Assembly (NCBI GenBank): GCA_009760855.2
Contig: WPIO01000013.1
Span: 830,001 to 894,000 of the forward strand
Reading direction: 5' to 3'
Source: Cristatella mucedo
Taxonomy: Eukaryota; Bryozoa; Phylactolaemata; Cristatellidae
DNA: 64,000 bases
In this document: piece by piece, positions 11,981 through 23,589 of the stretch
Position numbering within the stretch: position 1 is the first letter of the stretch
How the letters are laid out: each line of letters begins with the position of its first letter
Position numbers and translations under genes: made by a program
Notes under the pieces: generated by a model
The model's database searches: none
What the model was told of the DNA's origin: nothing
Seen by the model: the letters and a program-made list of their open reading frames with translations, nothing else

Positions 11981-13115
11981 GCTTAATAATAATAATAACA
12001 ATAACAATAAATTTGATAAAGCGCCTTCAGATAATTCGATCTCATTCTAAGCACTTTATATTTGCTGCAAAGTAAGCACGATTAAATTTTTGGTGGTAGC
12101 GTGCTCAGTAAACAATGAGAATAACACAGTTAGGGGTGACATGCACAGGGTTAGCATGCACCTATGGTTAGTGGCAGCATGCACAGTGTCAGCACGCAAA
12201 AGCGCATAAAAGACGGATCACTGGGACTAACAAAATGCTGTGGTAAAAAGGTGCGTTTTAGTTGCATTTTAAATTTGATCAAATCAAGAGATGTCGTGAC
12301 GCAGGTTGGGATGAGTTCTAGGCTTTGGGAGCATACGAACTAAATGCACTGTCTCCGAAGGATTTAAGGTTTGGACGAGGTATAGGTAAACAGTTAGATT
12401 CCGAAAAGTGGATGTTATGGTGCTTAGCCTGGTGGGGCAGTAAATGTGAGAGGTAGGCTGGATTCTAATAATGAAGGGACCTAAAAGTGAGCGACAAAAC
12501 CTTGAAGTCGAGCCGTTGCATGACTGGTAACCAGTGCATGTCGGCGAAAAGTGGTGTGATGTGGCAACTGCGATGCTCACGACAAACAAGCCTAGCTGCA
12601 GAGTTTAGCAACAGCTGTAAGTGCCTGATTGCACATGCCGGTCGACCAGCAAGCAGTGAGTTACATAAGTCAATGTCCCAAATGCATGTACCAACTTAGA
12701 TGTGGTGTCCCTATCTAAAGAAGCCCGAATTTTAGCAATATTATGTACCTGAAAGTAGGCATACTTGATTGTGGAGCTGATATGGTCGTCTAACGAAAGG
12801 TCACTTTGGAACATGACACCTAGATTTTGTGCAGATTCAACAGCACATATGCTGGCAGAGCCGATTTTGAGCATTAGCCTTTCCAATTTCTGAATCACAC
12901 TTGGTTCTCCCATAACTAGGAAGTTAGTTGTATTGTCATTCAATTTAAGAAAATTCGCTGCTATCCGTGGGTGGATTTCATCAATACATGCAGCAAGATA
13001 TTTGAGAAAATTCGACGTGCTCAAAGGGTTGGGAGGGATCAAAGCGAAGGTACAACTGAGCGTCGTCTGCATAAAAGTGAAAGCCTATATTTTGCTCAAG
13101 ATGAGGCTGGCGTTG
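11981..13115 (-). mobile_element. LINE-A copy: RT palm to 3' tail
   Basis: The 3' end lies at 11981-12075 (AATAAT repeat plus hairpin). RT lies at about 12300-13115. A long minus frame at 12605-13072 reads through AACIDEIHPRIAANFLKLND, LLKIGSASI-type residues and SLDDHISSTIK, the palm-connector-thumb part of an L2/CR1-like RT. The catalytic box lies just at the 5' truncation (TFMQTT, where YADDTQ is expected, near 13070). Stops and a frameshift remove function. Confidence 0.9.
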
Positions 13116-13569
13116 TTAGGCTTGAAAGTTGGTGTTAAATTTGAGCTACTATTGGAGTTTAAACACTCCGAAGGGGATTATATGTAATTTATTGATGTTA
13201 TAATCTCATCTATCTTCGACTAAAAAACTAATACTCTAAAACCCTTAAGTATCGCTGGCTTGAGAGTTGTTAATAGAGCAATTGATAATACACTTAAGCA
13301 TGTTTTGTTTTGTTACTGTGATTATGCTATTTTTACAAAGCTGGACACGGTCGGAGCTAGAATTTATTGGTTCAACCTACAAGAATCACCGCGGTCCATC
13401 CTGATCTCGTGCATGTTTCGCCAAGCTTACTTTTAGTTCTTCTACCTATTTTGATGTGCTTTCTATCCTTAGTTAAGCTGAAATTTTGCAAGTTATTACG
13501 ACTCAGTTATTTTGCGTCCTTTCCAGTGTGATTTTAATTTACGTAATTTTCCTAGAACACGATTTAGTT

Positions 13570-14130
13570 AATAATAATAGGATAGTTGTATATTACTCTA
13601 AAAAAGCTAAATCTCTATCCAGCCCTTTACATATGCTGTAAATGATGTATGTCAAATTTTAATTTATAAAATGCAGGCACAGTGTCTGCACGCACAAGCA
13701 TAATAATCAAAATTCTATGGTCACGGACCCAGTAAATGCCGAGCGAAAAGGAGCGGTTTCAGCTTCTGTTTAAAATGCGTCAAATATTTTGGTTACTTGA
13801 CGGAAGTCGTCAGTGATTTCTAGGCTTTGTGTGCATACGAACTACAGGCACGGCATCCAAATGATTTGAGCTGGCTTGGAGGCTTAGCTAAGCGACTTCA
13901 GAAGACCGTTTTCTACGGTACTCGCCTGATTGCAAAGTAGTTCGAATAGGTATGACCGCAACTAGATAATCGTGGGATCTAAAAAGTGCCTGAAAACAAA
14001 CTTGAAGTCGATACGCTGTTTGGTGGGCAATCTGTGAAGGTCGCCGATAATTGGTTAATGTGGCAATTGCAACGTTCACGACAAGTAAGCCTGAGTTGAT
14101 CAAGTACTTTCTGAGCCGAATTGCAATGCG
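13570..14130 (-). mobile_element. LINE-A fragment, diverged subfamily
   Basis: 3' side at 13570-13640 (AATAATAGG, then CTAAATCTCTATCCAGCCC), then the 3' UTR landmark GTGTCTGCACGCACAAGCATAA. The RT C-terminus and thumb follow (13800-14130). TATGCTGTAAATG replaces the usual TTTGCTGCAAAGG. The same variant occurs at 21.1 and 39.35 kb, which suggests a LINE-A subfamily. Confidence 0.7.
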
Positions 14131-15284
14131 CCACCAATTGGCATGGGCATAGCTTACTTATAACTCCGTTATCGACCAGTAATTGCAGCAGCGACAATTA
14201 ACCTATGGACGTTTCTATTGATACAAGTCCAAATGATTAAAAATGAATCCACACAATCGTTTTTTGTGGATTGCAGGATCGAGAAAGCGAATCTTATAAA
14301 TTTGAGTCAAATATATAGTTAGCATCCATCTGAACTTGTTTCGGTGTCGAAGCATGTTACCTCAGAGGCCAGCATCTACTAGCAAAATTTCTATTTAGCC
14401 CAGTTTGTGCACCTTAATGCTGCAGTTAAATCGTTACATTTCGTCTCGCAGGTCAGACCATAGGTCATCTCACAAGGAATAGCTCAATTTTTGTTGGACG
14501 CTATTAACTGAGGGGGCATCGTGTGACCAAAGGTGGACTAATCTAAACAAACCGCATTTTCATTTACAAAGGTTAGTGACATTTACCCGTTGCTAAGGCT
14601 TACAGTCAATTCTCCTGCGGAGGTATTGCAGTGATAAGCTCGGCCAGCTCTACAATTGTCATAGCAAGAGCGGATTTGAGCACTGGGCTTGCATTTTAAG
14701 CCTGGCATCAAGAAAATCAATCTTCATTAACCCGAAGTATTACCCGAACGCTTAGCTGTGCCTATTACCGATTGCTAAAGAATAGGTGAAGACTGTCACA
14801 TTTAGATTAAATCCCGTTTCGTCCACGTCAGACGGGTAGGAACGACAAGAGGCTTGCAGATTACTGTAATCGCTGTGCAGGTTAGTCAGAGCTAAAATAG
14901 CTCTTAAAGCCTTCTTTGCTCCAGTGAAAATGTCCTTGCAGTTGCTTCGATCGTACGAAACGTCTAAGAACTTGAAGCTATTTCGACTTTGGCCTACAAA
15001 CACGGTTAATTTCAATGGATTTTTAGATCAAATTGCTACACGTTAGTCCAATAACTACGACGGTGTATATCATCGGTAATAAATATAACAGTCAAAGAAG
15101 TCTATTCTTACTTCTTGTCATTGTCTGCTCTTACAAGTATGTGAATGCACATGCAACTGTGACTGGCGCCTAGGTGAGGCCATGAGTACTAATGCGGCAG
15201 CAGCCAGCTTTGGCATCCGACAGTCTGACGTCAATTTATCACTTAGAATAGAATTATAGCTATTTTCCTGTGTTTACGGTGTCC
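14131..15284. other. unique sequence
   Basis: No convincing gene. A minus-strand frame of 87 codons at 14752-15015 has no recognisable domain and no coding support beyond length. Confidence 0.4.
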
Positions 15285-15370
15285 GCAATTAATAATAGTA
15301 ATGACTATTTTGTAGCGCCCTAAGCGAACCAAATCTCTTTCCGGGCGCTTACAGCTCTCCGAAAGAGAAG
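15285..15370 (-). mobile_element. solo LINE-A/S1-type 3' tail
   Basis: Only the terminal hairpin block of the family is present (TAGCGCCCTAAGCGAACCAAATCTCTTTCCGGGCGCTTACA in two halves around the loop) with an AATAATAGTAAT repeat. No upstream LINE sequence follows, so this is an extremely 5'-truncated insertion. Confidence 0.6.
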
Positions 15371-15734
15371 CGACAAAAAAGAGGCAATGGCTAGCGGTGT
15401 GGACCTTTACCTAGCCTATCAGGGATACCTACAGGTATTCTGCTAATATCTCCGCTGTAATTGTGCATGAACTGTCCTCGGATATGCTACTCGAAAAAGG
15501 TCCTGCTTAGCACAGAATGTAAGTTCTCCATCAGCCAATACCTACCGGCGTGCCTTCTTCAAAAAGAATCTACCTATATTCTTTGTTCGTCCTATCAGCG
15601 GCTCGGCGATCAAATCAACGAACTGAAACTTTCAAGCACATTTTAGCTTTTGTTGTGATATTAGCTCACTCACCGTTGAAATGGTGGTGGCTAAATCAGC
15701 CATAGTATGACCCAAAACCCGCCATCCCCGCCAT

Positions 15735-15880
15735 GCTGGTTTGGTCCAGCTTTTAGGGTGCTCGCCTCGACCAAGGTCTGGCTGAGGTCGTGGGCTCGAG
15801 CCCCGTGGCATATGTGAATCACCTGAATAGATATTAAGTTCTCTTGGGGCGCTATAAAAATTAATTATATTTATATATAT
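15735..15880 (+). mobile_element. SINE S1 copy
   Basis: tRNA-like head GCTGGTTTGGTCCAGC with A-box region, then CGACCAAGGTCTGGCTGAGG and the B-box region GGGCTCGAGCCCC. The LINE-A-like tail follows (CTGAATAGATATTAAGTTCTC, then GGGGCGCTATA) with an AT-rich 3' end. Nearly full length. It lies 205 bp upstream of the LINE-B copy that starts at 16085. Confidence 0.9.
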
Positions 15881-16212
15881 ACCACCGCAGACTGCAGTCT
15901 TGGCTAGATGCCTCTTAGCATGCATGCCACTTAATCGGCTTCAGACTATCAATACTTCGCTCAAGAGTTTTAAGCCACCATTAAATGCACCATCTATATG
16001 AATCTGCAGTTACAGTCTGAAAGCAAGCGCTAAGCATGCTCGCCTCGCCTCAGCCCCACCATTTCTATTCGGCCGCTCGGAGGCACGGGACAGACTCTTA
16101 AATTCCGCTTGTTAAACGTCCTCTCACTAAAAACCAAGGAGCTACTTATCTGCGATCAGAGTTTTCCAGGAGAAGTTAGATGCAATTCTGTTTACAGAGA
16201 CATTGATTACTA

Positions 16213-16377
16213 GCTGATTTAATAGCGTTTTTTATATAGCGACATAAGAGCCTTTATGGCTATCACCAACGCTTGCAGCAGCAATAAAAGCCAGACAACC
16301 ACAGGACTCGAACCCACGACTTCGGGACCGAGGTCATGAAAAGTAACTGCCTTACCTAGTGCGCCATTACGTCTCAC
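16213..16377 (-). mobile_element. SINE S2 copy nested in LINE-B
   Basis: Full-length minus-strand S2: GGTGAGACGTAATGGCGCAC head, B box GGGTTCGAGTCC, body GCAAGCGTTGGTGATAGCC and 3' GCTATTAAATCAGC. It splits the N-terminal endonuclease region of the surrounding LINE-B. Confidence 0.9.
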
Positions 16378-16726
16378 CTTTGATACCACCGTTTTCTGAT
16401 TGCTGCAGCCATTGAGACCACCCAGCCTAATAGTTCTTCGCATGTGCTGAAGTTTAAATCAGTTACTATTAGATCAGCATCAAAAAAATGCCTCTCACAG
16501 TTGGGATCTACCGACCTCCTTCTGGCTACCTGACTTGATTTATGGAGGGTTTTCTGGAATTCCTCACTAAAATATTGATGTGTGACATGCCATTATTAAT
16601 TGCAGAAGATTGATCCTAACACTAACGTTGAAAACCCTAGCAGTAGTAATGTCCGCTCACTTCTTGACAGTCTGGCCAACTTCGGTTTGATCCAACAATC
16701 CTACACGTTAGTCATACCGCTCATGA

Positions 16727-16880
16727 GCTGGTTTTGTCTAGTGGTTAAGGTGCTCGCCCCCGACCAAGGTCTGACTGAGGTAGTGGGCTCGATCCCCGAG
16801 GCATATGTGAAGCGCCTGAATATAGATTAAGTTCTCTTGGGGCGCTATATAAATGAATTATATTAAATGAATTATATTTT
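16727..16880 (+). mobile_element. SINE S1 copy nested in LINE-B
   Basis: Head GCTGGTTTTGTCTAGTGGTT, B-box region GTGGGCTCGATCCCC, LINE-A-type tail and AATGAATTATATT present twice at the 3' end. A candidate 4-bp target-site duplication ATGA lies at 16723-16726 and 16881-16884. It cuts the endonuclease between the FGLIQQ block and DHILDLL. Confidence 0.9.
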
Positions 16881-18904
16881 ATGACATTAGTGACCATATT
16901 CTGGATCTCCTTATCTCTAAAGATGCCTACCCTATAGATCTAGTTGTATGCCAGCTGACTACCTCGGATCATTTCCCAATCTCATTGCACTTCGTGATCC
17001 GTTCTAGGTACAAGGTAACATTGAGATTGTTCGACGACAAATATCTAAAAGCATTTACCCGGATAACTCTTTTAAATCTGTATGTGAGGCAGGTTTTCCT
17101 GATCTTTACGCGGACTCGGCCGACCGTCTTGATATTCTCATTAATGCGGTGAACGTCCAACTTGGGAATGCTCTTGACAAGCTTGCTCCCCTACATTCAG
17201 TCCTTTACAGAGTGGGGATTCCCTTTAGTTTCTAAAAAAAAAGCTTCAAAAGATGCGCCGTGTAAAGCACAGGCTTGAATGCGGCTTTAAGAAGTTCGGG
17301 TCTGACAATGATGTAGCCAATTTCAAAGACTTCCTCCGTGTCTATGCCTGGAATCTTATAAAAATCAGGGATCGCTTTTTTACTCGTAAGCTAAAGTATC
17401 GCCAATCAGACCCAGAGCAGATTAATAAGACGGTGAACACGTTCCTTATCAACTCGGAGAGGTCTCGCTCTCCGGATACTAGCAGCTCAGCCGACAAGTA
17501 CTTAGCATTCCTTGTTGAAGAAGTGCACGCATTCGTGCCTCCATAAAGCCCCCTCCAACTCAAACAATTTTAGCGTCGCAACCTGTGTCTTTCCTTAAGA
17601 AATTGTCCGAGGATTCCGCATAATAAGCAGCTGCCTCAATAAATTCTCATAAAAACCCTAGTCTCTGGAATACCCTATACCATCTCCTCTGAGTTCTTCG
17701 CTTGCATATAAGCTTATTCTAGCCATAACTCAGGTTTTAGTACTTCTCTTAATAATAGGGTTGTACCAAAGTCTTGCGCTTTGGTCGTCATTTGACCAAA
17801 ACTTTAAAAGCCTAGATTGTATTTAGAGGGCTTTGCAAATTATCGCTCAGTTTCTCTTCTTCCGTTTTTCCAAAACTCTCACACAGATTTTCGCTTAGCA
17901 GCTTTCAGATCACTTTGAAAGGAATCGATTATCAGGGAAGTTTCAGTCGGGATTCAAGTTACACCGCTTCGCTGAACCAGCTCTCCTCCGTGTAGCCTAC
18001 GACATCCTATTCACCAAAGATGACGGGAATATCGCTGCCCCTTCTCTAGTAGACCTGTCAGCTGCATTCGACACAATTGATCACGTTATCCTACGTGAAT
18101 TATTGAGAGCAATGCTCTGTCTGGCAGACCAGGCACTGGCATGGATCAAATCGCACGGTCTTGTTCAATCCTTGCCGTGCGGTGGTCAAGTCTCATCCAT
18201 CAGACCAGTCTATTATGGACTCCCACGTCATGAGTCAGTTCTCATTCCTTAGCTGTTCTCTGTTTATACTGAACCTCTGGGAGAGATTAATCGGGCCAAT
18301 GGAATTGGCTATCACTTTTATGCTGACGATACTCAGCTGTATTTACATTTTAGAAATTTGAATCTTCTGCAGCGATTGGTAAATTGAATGCTTACCTTGC
18401 AGGCATTCGATCCTAGATGTTAGAAAATTCCTATAAAATAAGAATATAATAAAACGGAAATTTCACTCATAGAATATCCCAAGCGTGTGGCTGAACTAAA
18501 GGACTTTGTTCTTTCAATAAATAGTGCTGCTGAGCGACCGTCACAGTGTGCTCAGAATTTGTGTGTCGTCTTTGAAAACCGCTTACATTTTTGAAAGTCT
18601 CATTAGATACACTCCTTCGCAAGAAGCCATCACGTCCAATTGCTATCCAAGATTACTGACTAAGAGTGCTGACTACAACTGTGGCTTGCAAAAAATTTAT
18701 CTATCTTGCTCCCTGGTTCTGTTTCAGCTAGATTATTGTTATTCTATGTTTTCTGGGCTACTAAAAGAGCCATAAAGTCCCAGCTGCTAGTGATGAATAT
18801 GGCTGCAAGGGTAGTCGACAAATCCCAGAGGTTCGGCCATGAGTCTCCTTCGCTGAAAGAGCTTTGATGGCTTCCGGTTGATCAATGGATTAATATACAT
18901 GAAC

Positions 18905-19054
18905 ATAATTTATTGAATGGCGACGTAAGAGAATTCAATCTATATTCTGGCGCTTCACATATGCCAATGGGCTTGAGCCCACGACCTGGGCCCATTGAAT
19001 CCTTTCATTTTGAACTTGGTCGGGGCGAGCACCTTAACCGCAGGGCCAAACTAG
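18905..19054 (-). mobile_element. SINE S1 copy nested in LINE-B
   Basis: Minus-strand S1 with the tail nearest 18905, a B-box region GTGGGCTCAAGCCC and head GGCCCTGCGGTTAAGGTGCTC. It carries about 30 extra bases between the B-box and A-box parts (18987-19017). It interrupts the RT thumb of LINE-B. Confidence 0.85.
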
Positions 19055-19486
19055 CGCGGCACAGCGTGAATGAATGTTTAACGCTCACCCGTGAGGCCAG
19101 CAACGACTTGGCTCCCTCATACCTAGCTGGACTGATGCACCAGTTTCAGCTTTTTCACGCCCTCAGGTTCTCTATCGACAGTATATTAGCTTCCCTATTT
19201 CTTCTTTTAAACACTGTTGGTGACAGAAGCTGTTGCTTCGCAGGTCCTAGGCTTTCGGAACTCACTACCACAATTCTGACGCAACGAAATCGACTCTCCT
19301 GTTTTCGGCTGCGGCATATCCTTCCCAGCCGTTCCGAGTTGCTACATCCATGCTACCCTCTTTCCTCGATTGCCCGCCTGACTCAGCCATGCTTTTTTCC
19401 TTTTTTCTTTGTTTCGTGAGATGAAGTCTTGTAGCCCCCGCACGCGTACCTAGTCAAAATACGATTGGTAGCCTCGCTCTGGAGAA

Positions 19487-19760
19487 ATGGCTCGAGGCTT
19501 ACCCCTTAAGGCCCGCCACAGCTTAGTTCCTTCGTACCTAGCTGAACTGCTGCATCAGTTTCAGCCTGTTCGCGCCCTCAGGTCCTGTGTGGACAATAAA
19601 TTAGCTGTCCCATTCCTCCGCTTAAAGACAGTTGGCGACAGAAGCTTTAGCTCTGCAGGTCCTAGACTGTGGAACTCGCTTCCACAATTCTTACGCAACG
19701 ACAACTACTCTCCAACTGCCGACTATGGCACATCTTTTTCAGCGGTCCTGAACTGCTAGA
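19487..19760 (+). mobile_element. LINE-B RT C-terminus, second copy
   Basis: An open 90-codon frame reads RHSLVPSYLAELLHQFQPVRALRSC and GDRSFSSAGPRLWNSLPQF, the clean version of the LINE-B C-terminal signature. It lies directly downstream of the same region of the 16-19.4 kb copy, so this is either a separate 5'-truncated insertion or a local duplication. Confidence 0.85.
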
Positions 19761-19939
19761 AGGGCTCTTCATTCAGCTCTTCACATAGTGGTGCTGTTAT
19801 GTTGGCAGATCGCGAAGCTCTTAGCCGAAGGGTCGCTGCCGCGAAGCCTAGTTTAATCATCCGCTAGTTTAAAAGTAAATTTGCACTGCCGTTCGGAGAG
19901 CCCAAGGCTGAGGGATTGGCTGAAGCGTCTATAGTTAGA

Positions 19940-20415
19940 CTACCAGCCCAAATGACTGCTCACATCTGAAACTGCGATCGGTGCTTTACAATCCAAACGA
20001 CAGCCTCCTCTGAAAGCATACCGCGACCACTCAAGCCGAGGGAGTGCCGCCACAGCAGCTTCCAGCAGCTTCGTCCGAAGAAAAAGAAAGAGGCCCAAGC
20101 TGCGTGCCGATGCCGCGAAGCTGGGCACGCTGTTGCTGCAAAGTTTCGCCTCCCGTCCAAACCCTCGAGCCTCTCTCGGAATCTCTCCCTCGAAGCGTGA
20201 AAGCCAGACGGGAGTAGGGCTGCAAAGTTCTCCGCGAGGTGCAAAAAGGGGGGTGGTCTTTTAGCGAAGGGGGCTTCAAAGGGTGATGCTTTCGTTTTGT
20301 TTTCTGCAGCCCCGTCTGGCTTCGTGTGCCCAGCAGCTAAGCCCGGCAGTTTTTCTCCTCTTTCCCACCCGGCCAAAATGACTCGCCGGGCCTCGTGCGG
20401 GACTTCTGAATGCAA
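19940..20415 (-). other. GC-rich stretch with a 151-codon minus-strand frame, unrecognised
   Basis: The frame 19960-20415 begins MHSEVPHEARRVIL and is rich in Ala, Arg and Pro. It has no domain or signal peptide that I recognise, and shorter frames overlap it on both strands, as is usual in GC-rich noncoding DNA. A pyrimidine tract ending TTTTCTGCAG at 20302-20311 on the plus strand could serve as a splice acceptor, but no exon frame follows convincingly. Coding status is unproven. Confidence 0.25.
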
Positions 20416-20454
20416 TGATTCACTTGCGGAATGGCAATGTTTTACTATTACCTC

Positions 20455-20630
20455 CCTTGGTCATCGCCTAGGGGCGTGGCACTCAAAGCTCACCACCGCG
20501 TAGGTCATGGAGTCGATCCGTGCAGCAGAATATATCGCCTATTGCCTGCTGTATGTGGTTTGACAGCCGCCGAGGCTCATTTGCTACCATATAAGTGAGG
20601 CTGTTGGATCAGCCGACCTCTACTTTGCAC
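20455..20630 (+). mobile_element. SINE S2 copy, diverged
   Basis: Head region CATCGCCTAGGGGCGTGG, decayed B box GGAGTCGATCC, then body and 3' motif GAGGCTGTTGGATCAGCCGAC. A second S2 copy follows head-to-tail. Confidence 0.65.
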
Positions 20631-20812
20631 CGAAGTCTAAACCTAGGGGTAAGGCGCTCGAACTTCACGAACTATGTCGTCGGTTCGCATCGTGCAGTTG
20701 GCAAATGTTTTTATTCTCCATTGCTAAGAGGGCGATAGCCACTAAGACTCTTCTGCTTCTACATAAATGAGTTTGGTGGATCAGCTAACCTTTACTTTTA
20801 CTTTTTAGTGGG
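20631..20812 (+). mobile_element. SINE S2 copy, second of a tandem pair
   Basis: Head CCTAGGGGTAAGGCGCTCG, B box GGTTCGCATC and body GGGCGATAGCCACTAAGAC. The 3' end is AAATGAGTTTGGTGGATCAGC followed by a TTTACTTTTACTTTT tail, which shows the natural S2 3' end well. Confidence 0.7.
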
Positions 20813-21049
20813 TCTGTTGGATCACAAAATTATAAGAATATTTTACCAGAAATTAAAAAGCTGAATTGGCCAGCTACTCATCGTTGGCTGGGCCAAGGGC
20901 AAACAAAGAAACTGAGCTTCTGCCATAATAGAAAATTTTTTAATCGCTAGACTTATAGTTGTTTGTGTATAAAAATAGCCGACGGACATTATAGAAATCT
21001 TAGACGAGCACACCCTAAAATGCTTGCCTGCCAATCTATGATTAAATAA

Positions 21050-21230
21050 TGATAATAAGAGTAATGATAAGTTGCTTCATAGCACTCTGCTAGAACTAAA
21101 TCTCTATTCATGCGCTTTACAATAAGATATGACTCGTGCTCTCCACGAGACTCAAAGTGAGTTCAATTTGATTAGTTGCACTCTCCACGCACCACGCATT
21201 TATAAAGATTTCTTTTCAAATGTTTAACAC
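21050..21230 (-). mobile_element. LINE-A 3' fragment, diverged
   Basis: AATGATAATAAGAGTAATGAT repeat, then a decayed hairpin (AGCACTCTGCTAGAACTAAATCTCTATTCATGCGC in pieces), then patchy 3' UTR similarity. Old and short. Confidence 0.5.
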
Positions 21231-21234
21231 TGGC

Positions 21235-22236
21235 TTAGAAAGCTTAGATATATTGAGATCTTCAATCACTTCTTTAAATTGACAAGACGCTTAACGCTTT
21301 GCCTATAATTAGGCTTTGTTATGCAGCCTAACCGGTGGCTCGAATATTTTTTTCAAACATATCGTTACTATTCTAATGAGTCATTTAGGTATTTAAAGAA
21401 ACTCTTTAATGAGTTGAACTTCCTATAGCGTTTTTTTCTTCGCGTAAGTCAAGCCAGATTACTCAAGTTAATTGTGATTATGTGAGCTAATCGATGTCAC
21501 AATCAGTGAACAGTAATAGGTATTTGGTAAATAAATATACGTTCAGCTCTCCAACCTCATAAGTTGTTCTTTTCAATTCGGCAAGGGCCACTCTTATTAT
21601 TAATTGGTCCTCTCAGACCATTTAAACTCCTAATACACTCGTCAGCTCCCGCTGCCTAAAGTTGAATATCAATCGAAACACCTGTCTTGCTTTTGAAAGG
21701 GGCAGCCGTCCTCAGGAGTCTTGGAGTAATATATACAACATTTTTTTCACCGAATGCATCTTTACTGGTCCACCTTTGCTAGCTTACCTTGCCTAAGGCA
21801 TCGGCCCCAGTTTACTCGGGTGGGAAGTAGCAAATAAAGGTCAAAGGTATGCAAATAAGCATGCCTTAATTTTAAACTGAAAGACCGCAAGCTCTTGTGA
21901 ACACATCTCGCTCAGTCACGAATCCTAACGACAGAAATACAATGCCGAAAGCTTCAAATAGTGTTGCAATGGCTCGTCTCACTCCAAGCGTCAATTTGAT
22001 CATTCGTCTAGCCGAATAATTTGCACTAAAACGCGGTACATAGATTTGAAGATCGCTGGGTATTGCATGAGATGATAGTACTACCTTTAGGTTACTCATA
22101 CACGGACGGACCTTCTAGGCCTATGAGATGTTGGTGGCATGCTCTTTCTATTGTTAGCCATAGATCACTAGATCACCAGATCCTGCGAGCATTCACCTGA
22201 TAGTGCAAGCATGTGACAGCACGCGCTCCTTAAGTA
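21235..22236. other. unique sequence
   Basis: No recognised repeat. A 75-codon minus-strand frame at 21872-22099 has no known motif. Confidence 0.4.
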
Positions 22237-22390
22237 GCTGGTTTTGTCAAGCGGTTGAGGTGCTCGTCACGACCAAGGTCTGACTGAGGTCGTGGGCTCG
22301 AGCCCCGAGGCATGTGCGAAGCGCCTTGAATAGAGATTAAGTTCTCTTGGAGTGCTATATAAATGAATTATATATTTATTTATTTATTAA
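22237..22390 (+). mobile_element. SINE S1 copy
   Basis: Well preserved: GCTGGTTTTGTCAAGCGGTT head, CGACCAAGGTCTGACTGAGG, B-box region GTGGGCTCGAGCCCC, LINE-A-type tail and an (ATTT)n 3' end. Confidence 0.92.
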
Positions 22391-23086
22391 GGTTCGTCAT
22401 GCCTGTCTCAAAGGCAGAATTACAGTATAAGGATGTCGTCGCCACATTAAAGCTAAACTAGTTGCTCTCTAGTGTTTATTTATACTGCGTGAGTCTGTAC
22501 GCTACCTCCGTGTCCTGAGCATGTGAATCCGTCAGTGCTTCTCTTCTCTTTGGTGTCGAAAATATCCAATGAGATTCTTTTGTGAGTAGATGGCATGTTA
22601 GAGGAATCGCATGACAGTTCGACCAAGAGCATGAAAAGTCTCTCGCTGTCCTCGTTTTCCACAAGCGGACCAATTCGGCCTATAATGCAGGGCGAGAGCG
22701 CGTTAGTCACTATTGCAGCGCCGCACAAATAACAGAGATGCGAGGCACGAGGACAAGAGCAAGCGGACGATGCACGACCCTCGGGTATTAGTTCAGGAGC
22801 CAAGTTTTCACACTCGCAACCCATATATTTAGTCACTTCTAGACATGTAACAGAAATCTCGTGTTGCCCACTGCAAGCGGTGGTGAGTACCTACGAAAGT
22901 GCTCTTTGAAAGATCTGTAAATGAGGGTGCTGAATCCTCCTACTTTGGCATTTCACTTCAATTAGCGTCCCGTCCCACACACGCAGTTGTCCTACCGAGC
23001 TGTATTTGACTGCGTTCACCGACAAAGGATAAAAAATGGGGCACGTATTTGTGCGCTTAACCGGAATAAATGAATATAAGTATATT
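22391..23086. other. unique sequence with overlapping minus-strand frames
   Basis: A minus frame of 118 codons (22480-22836) begins MTKYMGCECENLAPE and is Cys-rich near its N-terminus. No family is recognised and another frame overlaps it. It is low-confidence coding sequence at best. Confidence 0.25.
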
Positions 23087-23247
23087 AGCTAATTTAGCAG
23101 CTTCATGTACACAGCGGTGAAATAATCTTCATTGCTATCACCACCACTTGCAGTTGGCAGTGAAGGATCGCCAACTGCAGGATAAAAAGCCTCTACCTCT
23201 ACCTCGGTCGTGAAGAATTAGTACCTTTCCTCCTGGGCTATCACGGG
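23087..23247 (-). mobile_element. SINE S2 copy
   Basis: Minus-strand S2 with 3' motif GAAGCTGCTAAATTAGCT, body GCAAGTGGTGGTGATAGC and a degraded tRNA-like head. The B box is damaged. Confidence 0.75.
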
Positions 23248-23303
23248 AAGATTATTATTTCAGCTGTCTAACAAAAAATAATCCTATATACAGCATTCAT
23301 TAT

Positions 23304-23304
23304 A

Positions 23305-23350
<46 letters not shown>

Positions 23351-23382
23351 CATAAATATATATTTTTTTTATATATGATATT
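23304..23382. repeat. (AT)n-(TG)n microsatellite
   Basis: A TATA run passes into GTGTGTGTG and then into AT-rich sequence with a T8 run. Confidence 0.95.
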
Positions 23383-23396
23383 CGCCACCTTTATTG

Positions 23397-23560
23397 CCGC
23401 TCTGGATTGGCTCAGTGGTTAAGGTGCTCACCTCGAACCAAGGTCACGGTAGTTATATTTGTACTTAATATCCGGGTCGTGAACTAGAGCCCCGTGGCAT
23501 ACATGAAGTGCCTGAATAGAGATATGGTTCTCTTAGGGTGCTATGCAGAGGAATTATCCT
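23397..23560 (+). mobile_element. SINE S1 copy with insert between the boxes
   Basis: Head GCTCTGGATTGGCTCAGTGGTTAAGG in two halves, then about 30 extra bases (ACGGTAGTTATATTTGTAC and neighbours), B-box region and LINE-A-type tail GATATGGTTCTCTTAGGGTGC. Confidence 0.8.
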
Positions 23561-23589
23561 TTAGATTGTATAGATAAATTCCATACACT

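Larger units (their letters stand above)
16085..19420 (+). mobile_element. LINE-B, nearly full length, degenerate, with three SINE insertions
   Basis: Domains in order: endonuclease start (LLNVLSLKTKELL-type residues at 16100-16200), endonuclease end (LANFGLIQQ at 16670 and DHILDLLISKD at 16890), EN-RT linker (97-codon frame 17253-17546, with FFTRKLKYRQSDPEQINKTVN), RT fingers (FQSGFKLH near 17945), palm motif A (LVDLSAAFDTIDH near 18050), catalytic box YADDTQLYLHF near 18320, thumb (LDYCYSMFSGLL near 18735) and C-terminus (NDLAPSYLAGLMHQF near 19105). The YADD catalytic residues are intact, but frameshifts and stops elsewhere make it inactive. S2 (16213-16377) and two S1 copies (16727-16880 and 18905-19054) interrupt it, so it predates all three. 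Confidence 0.9.
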
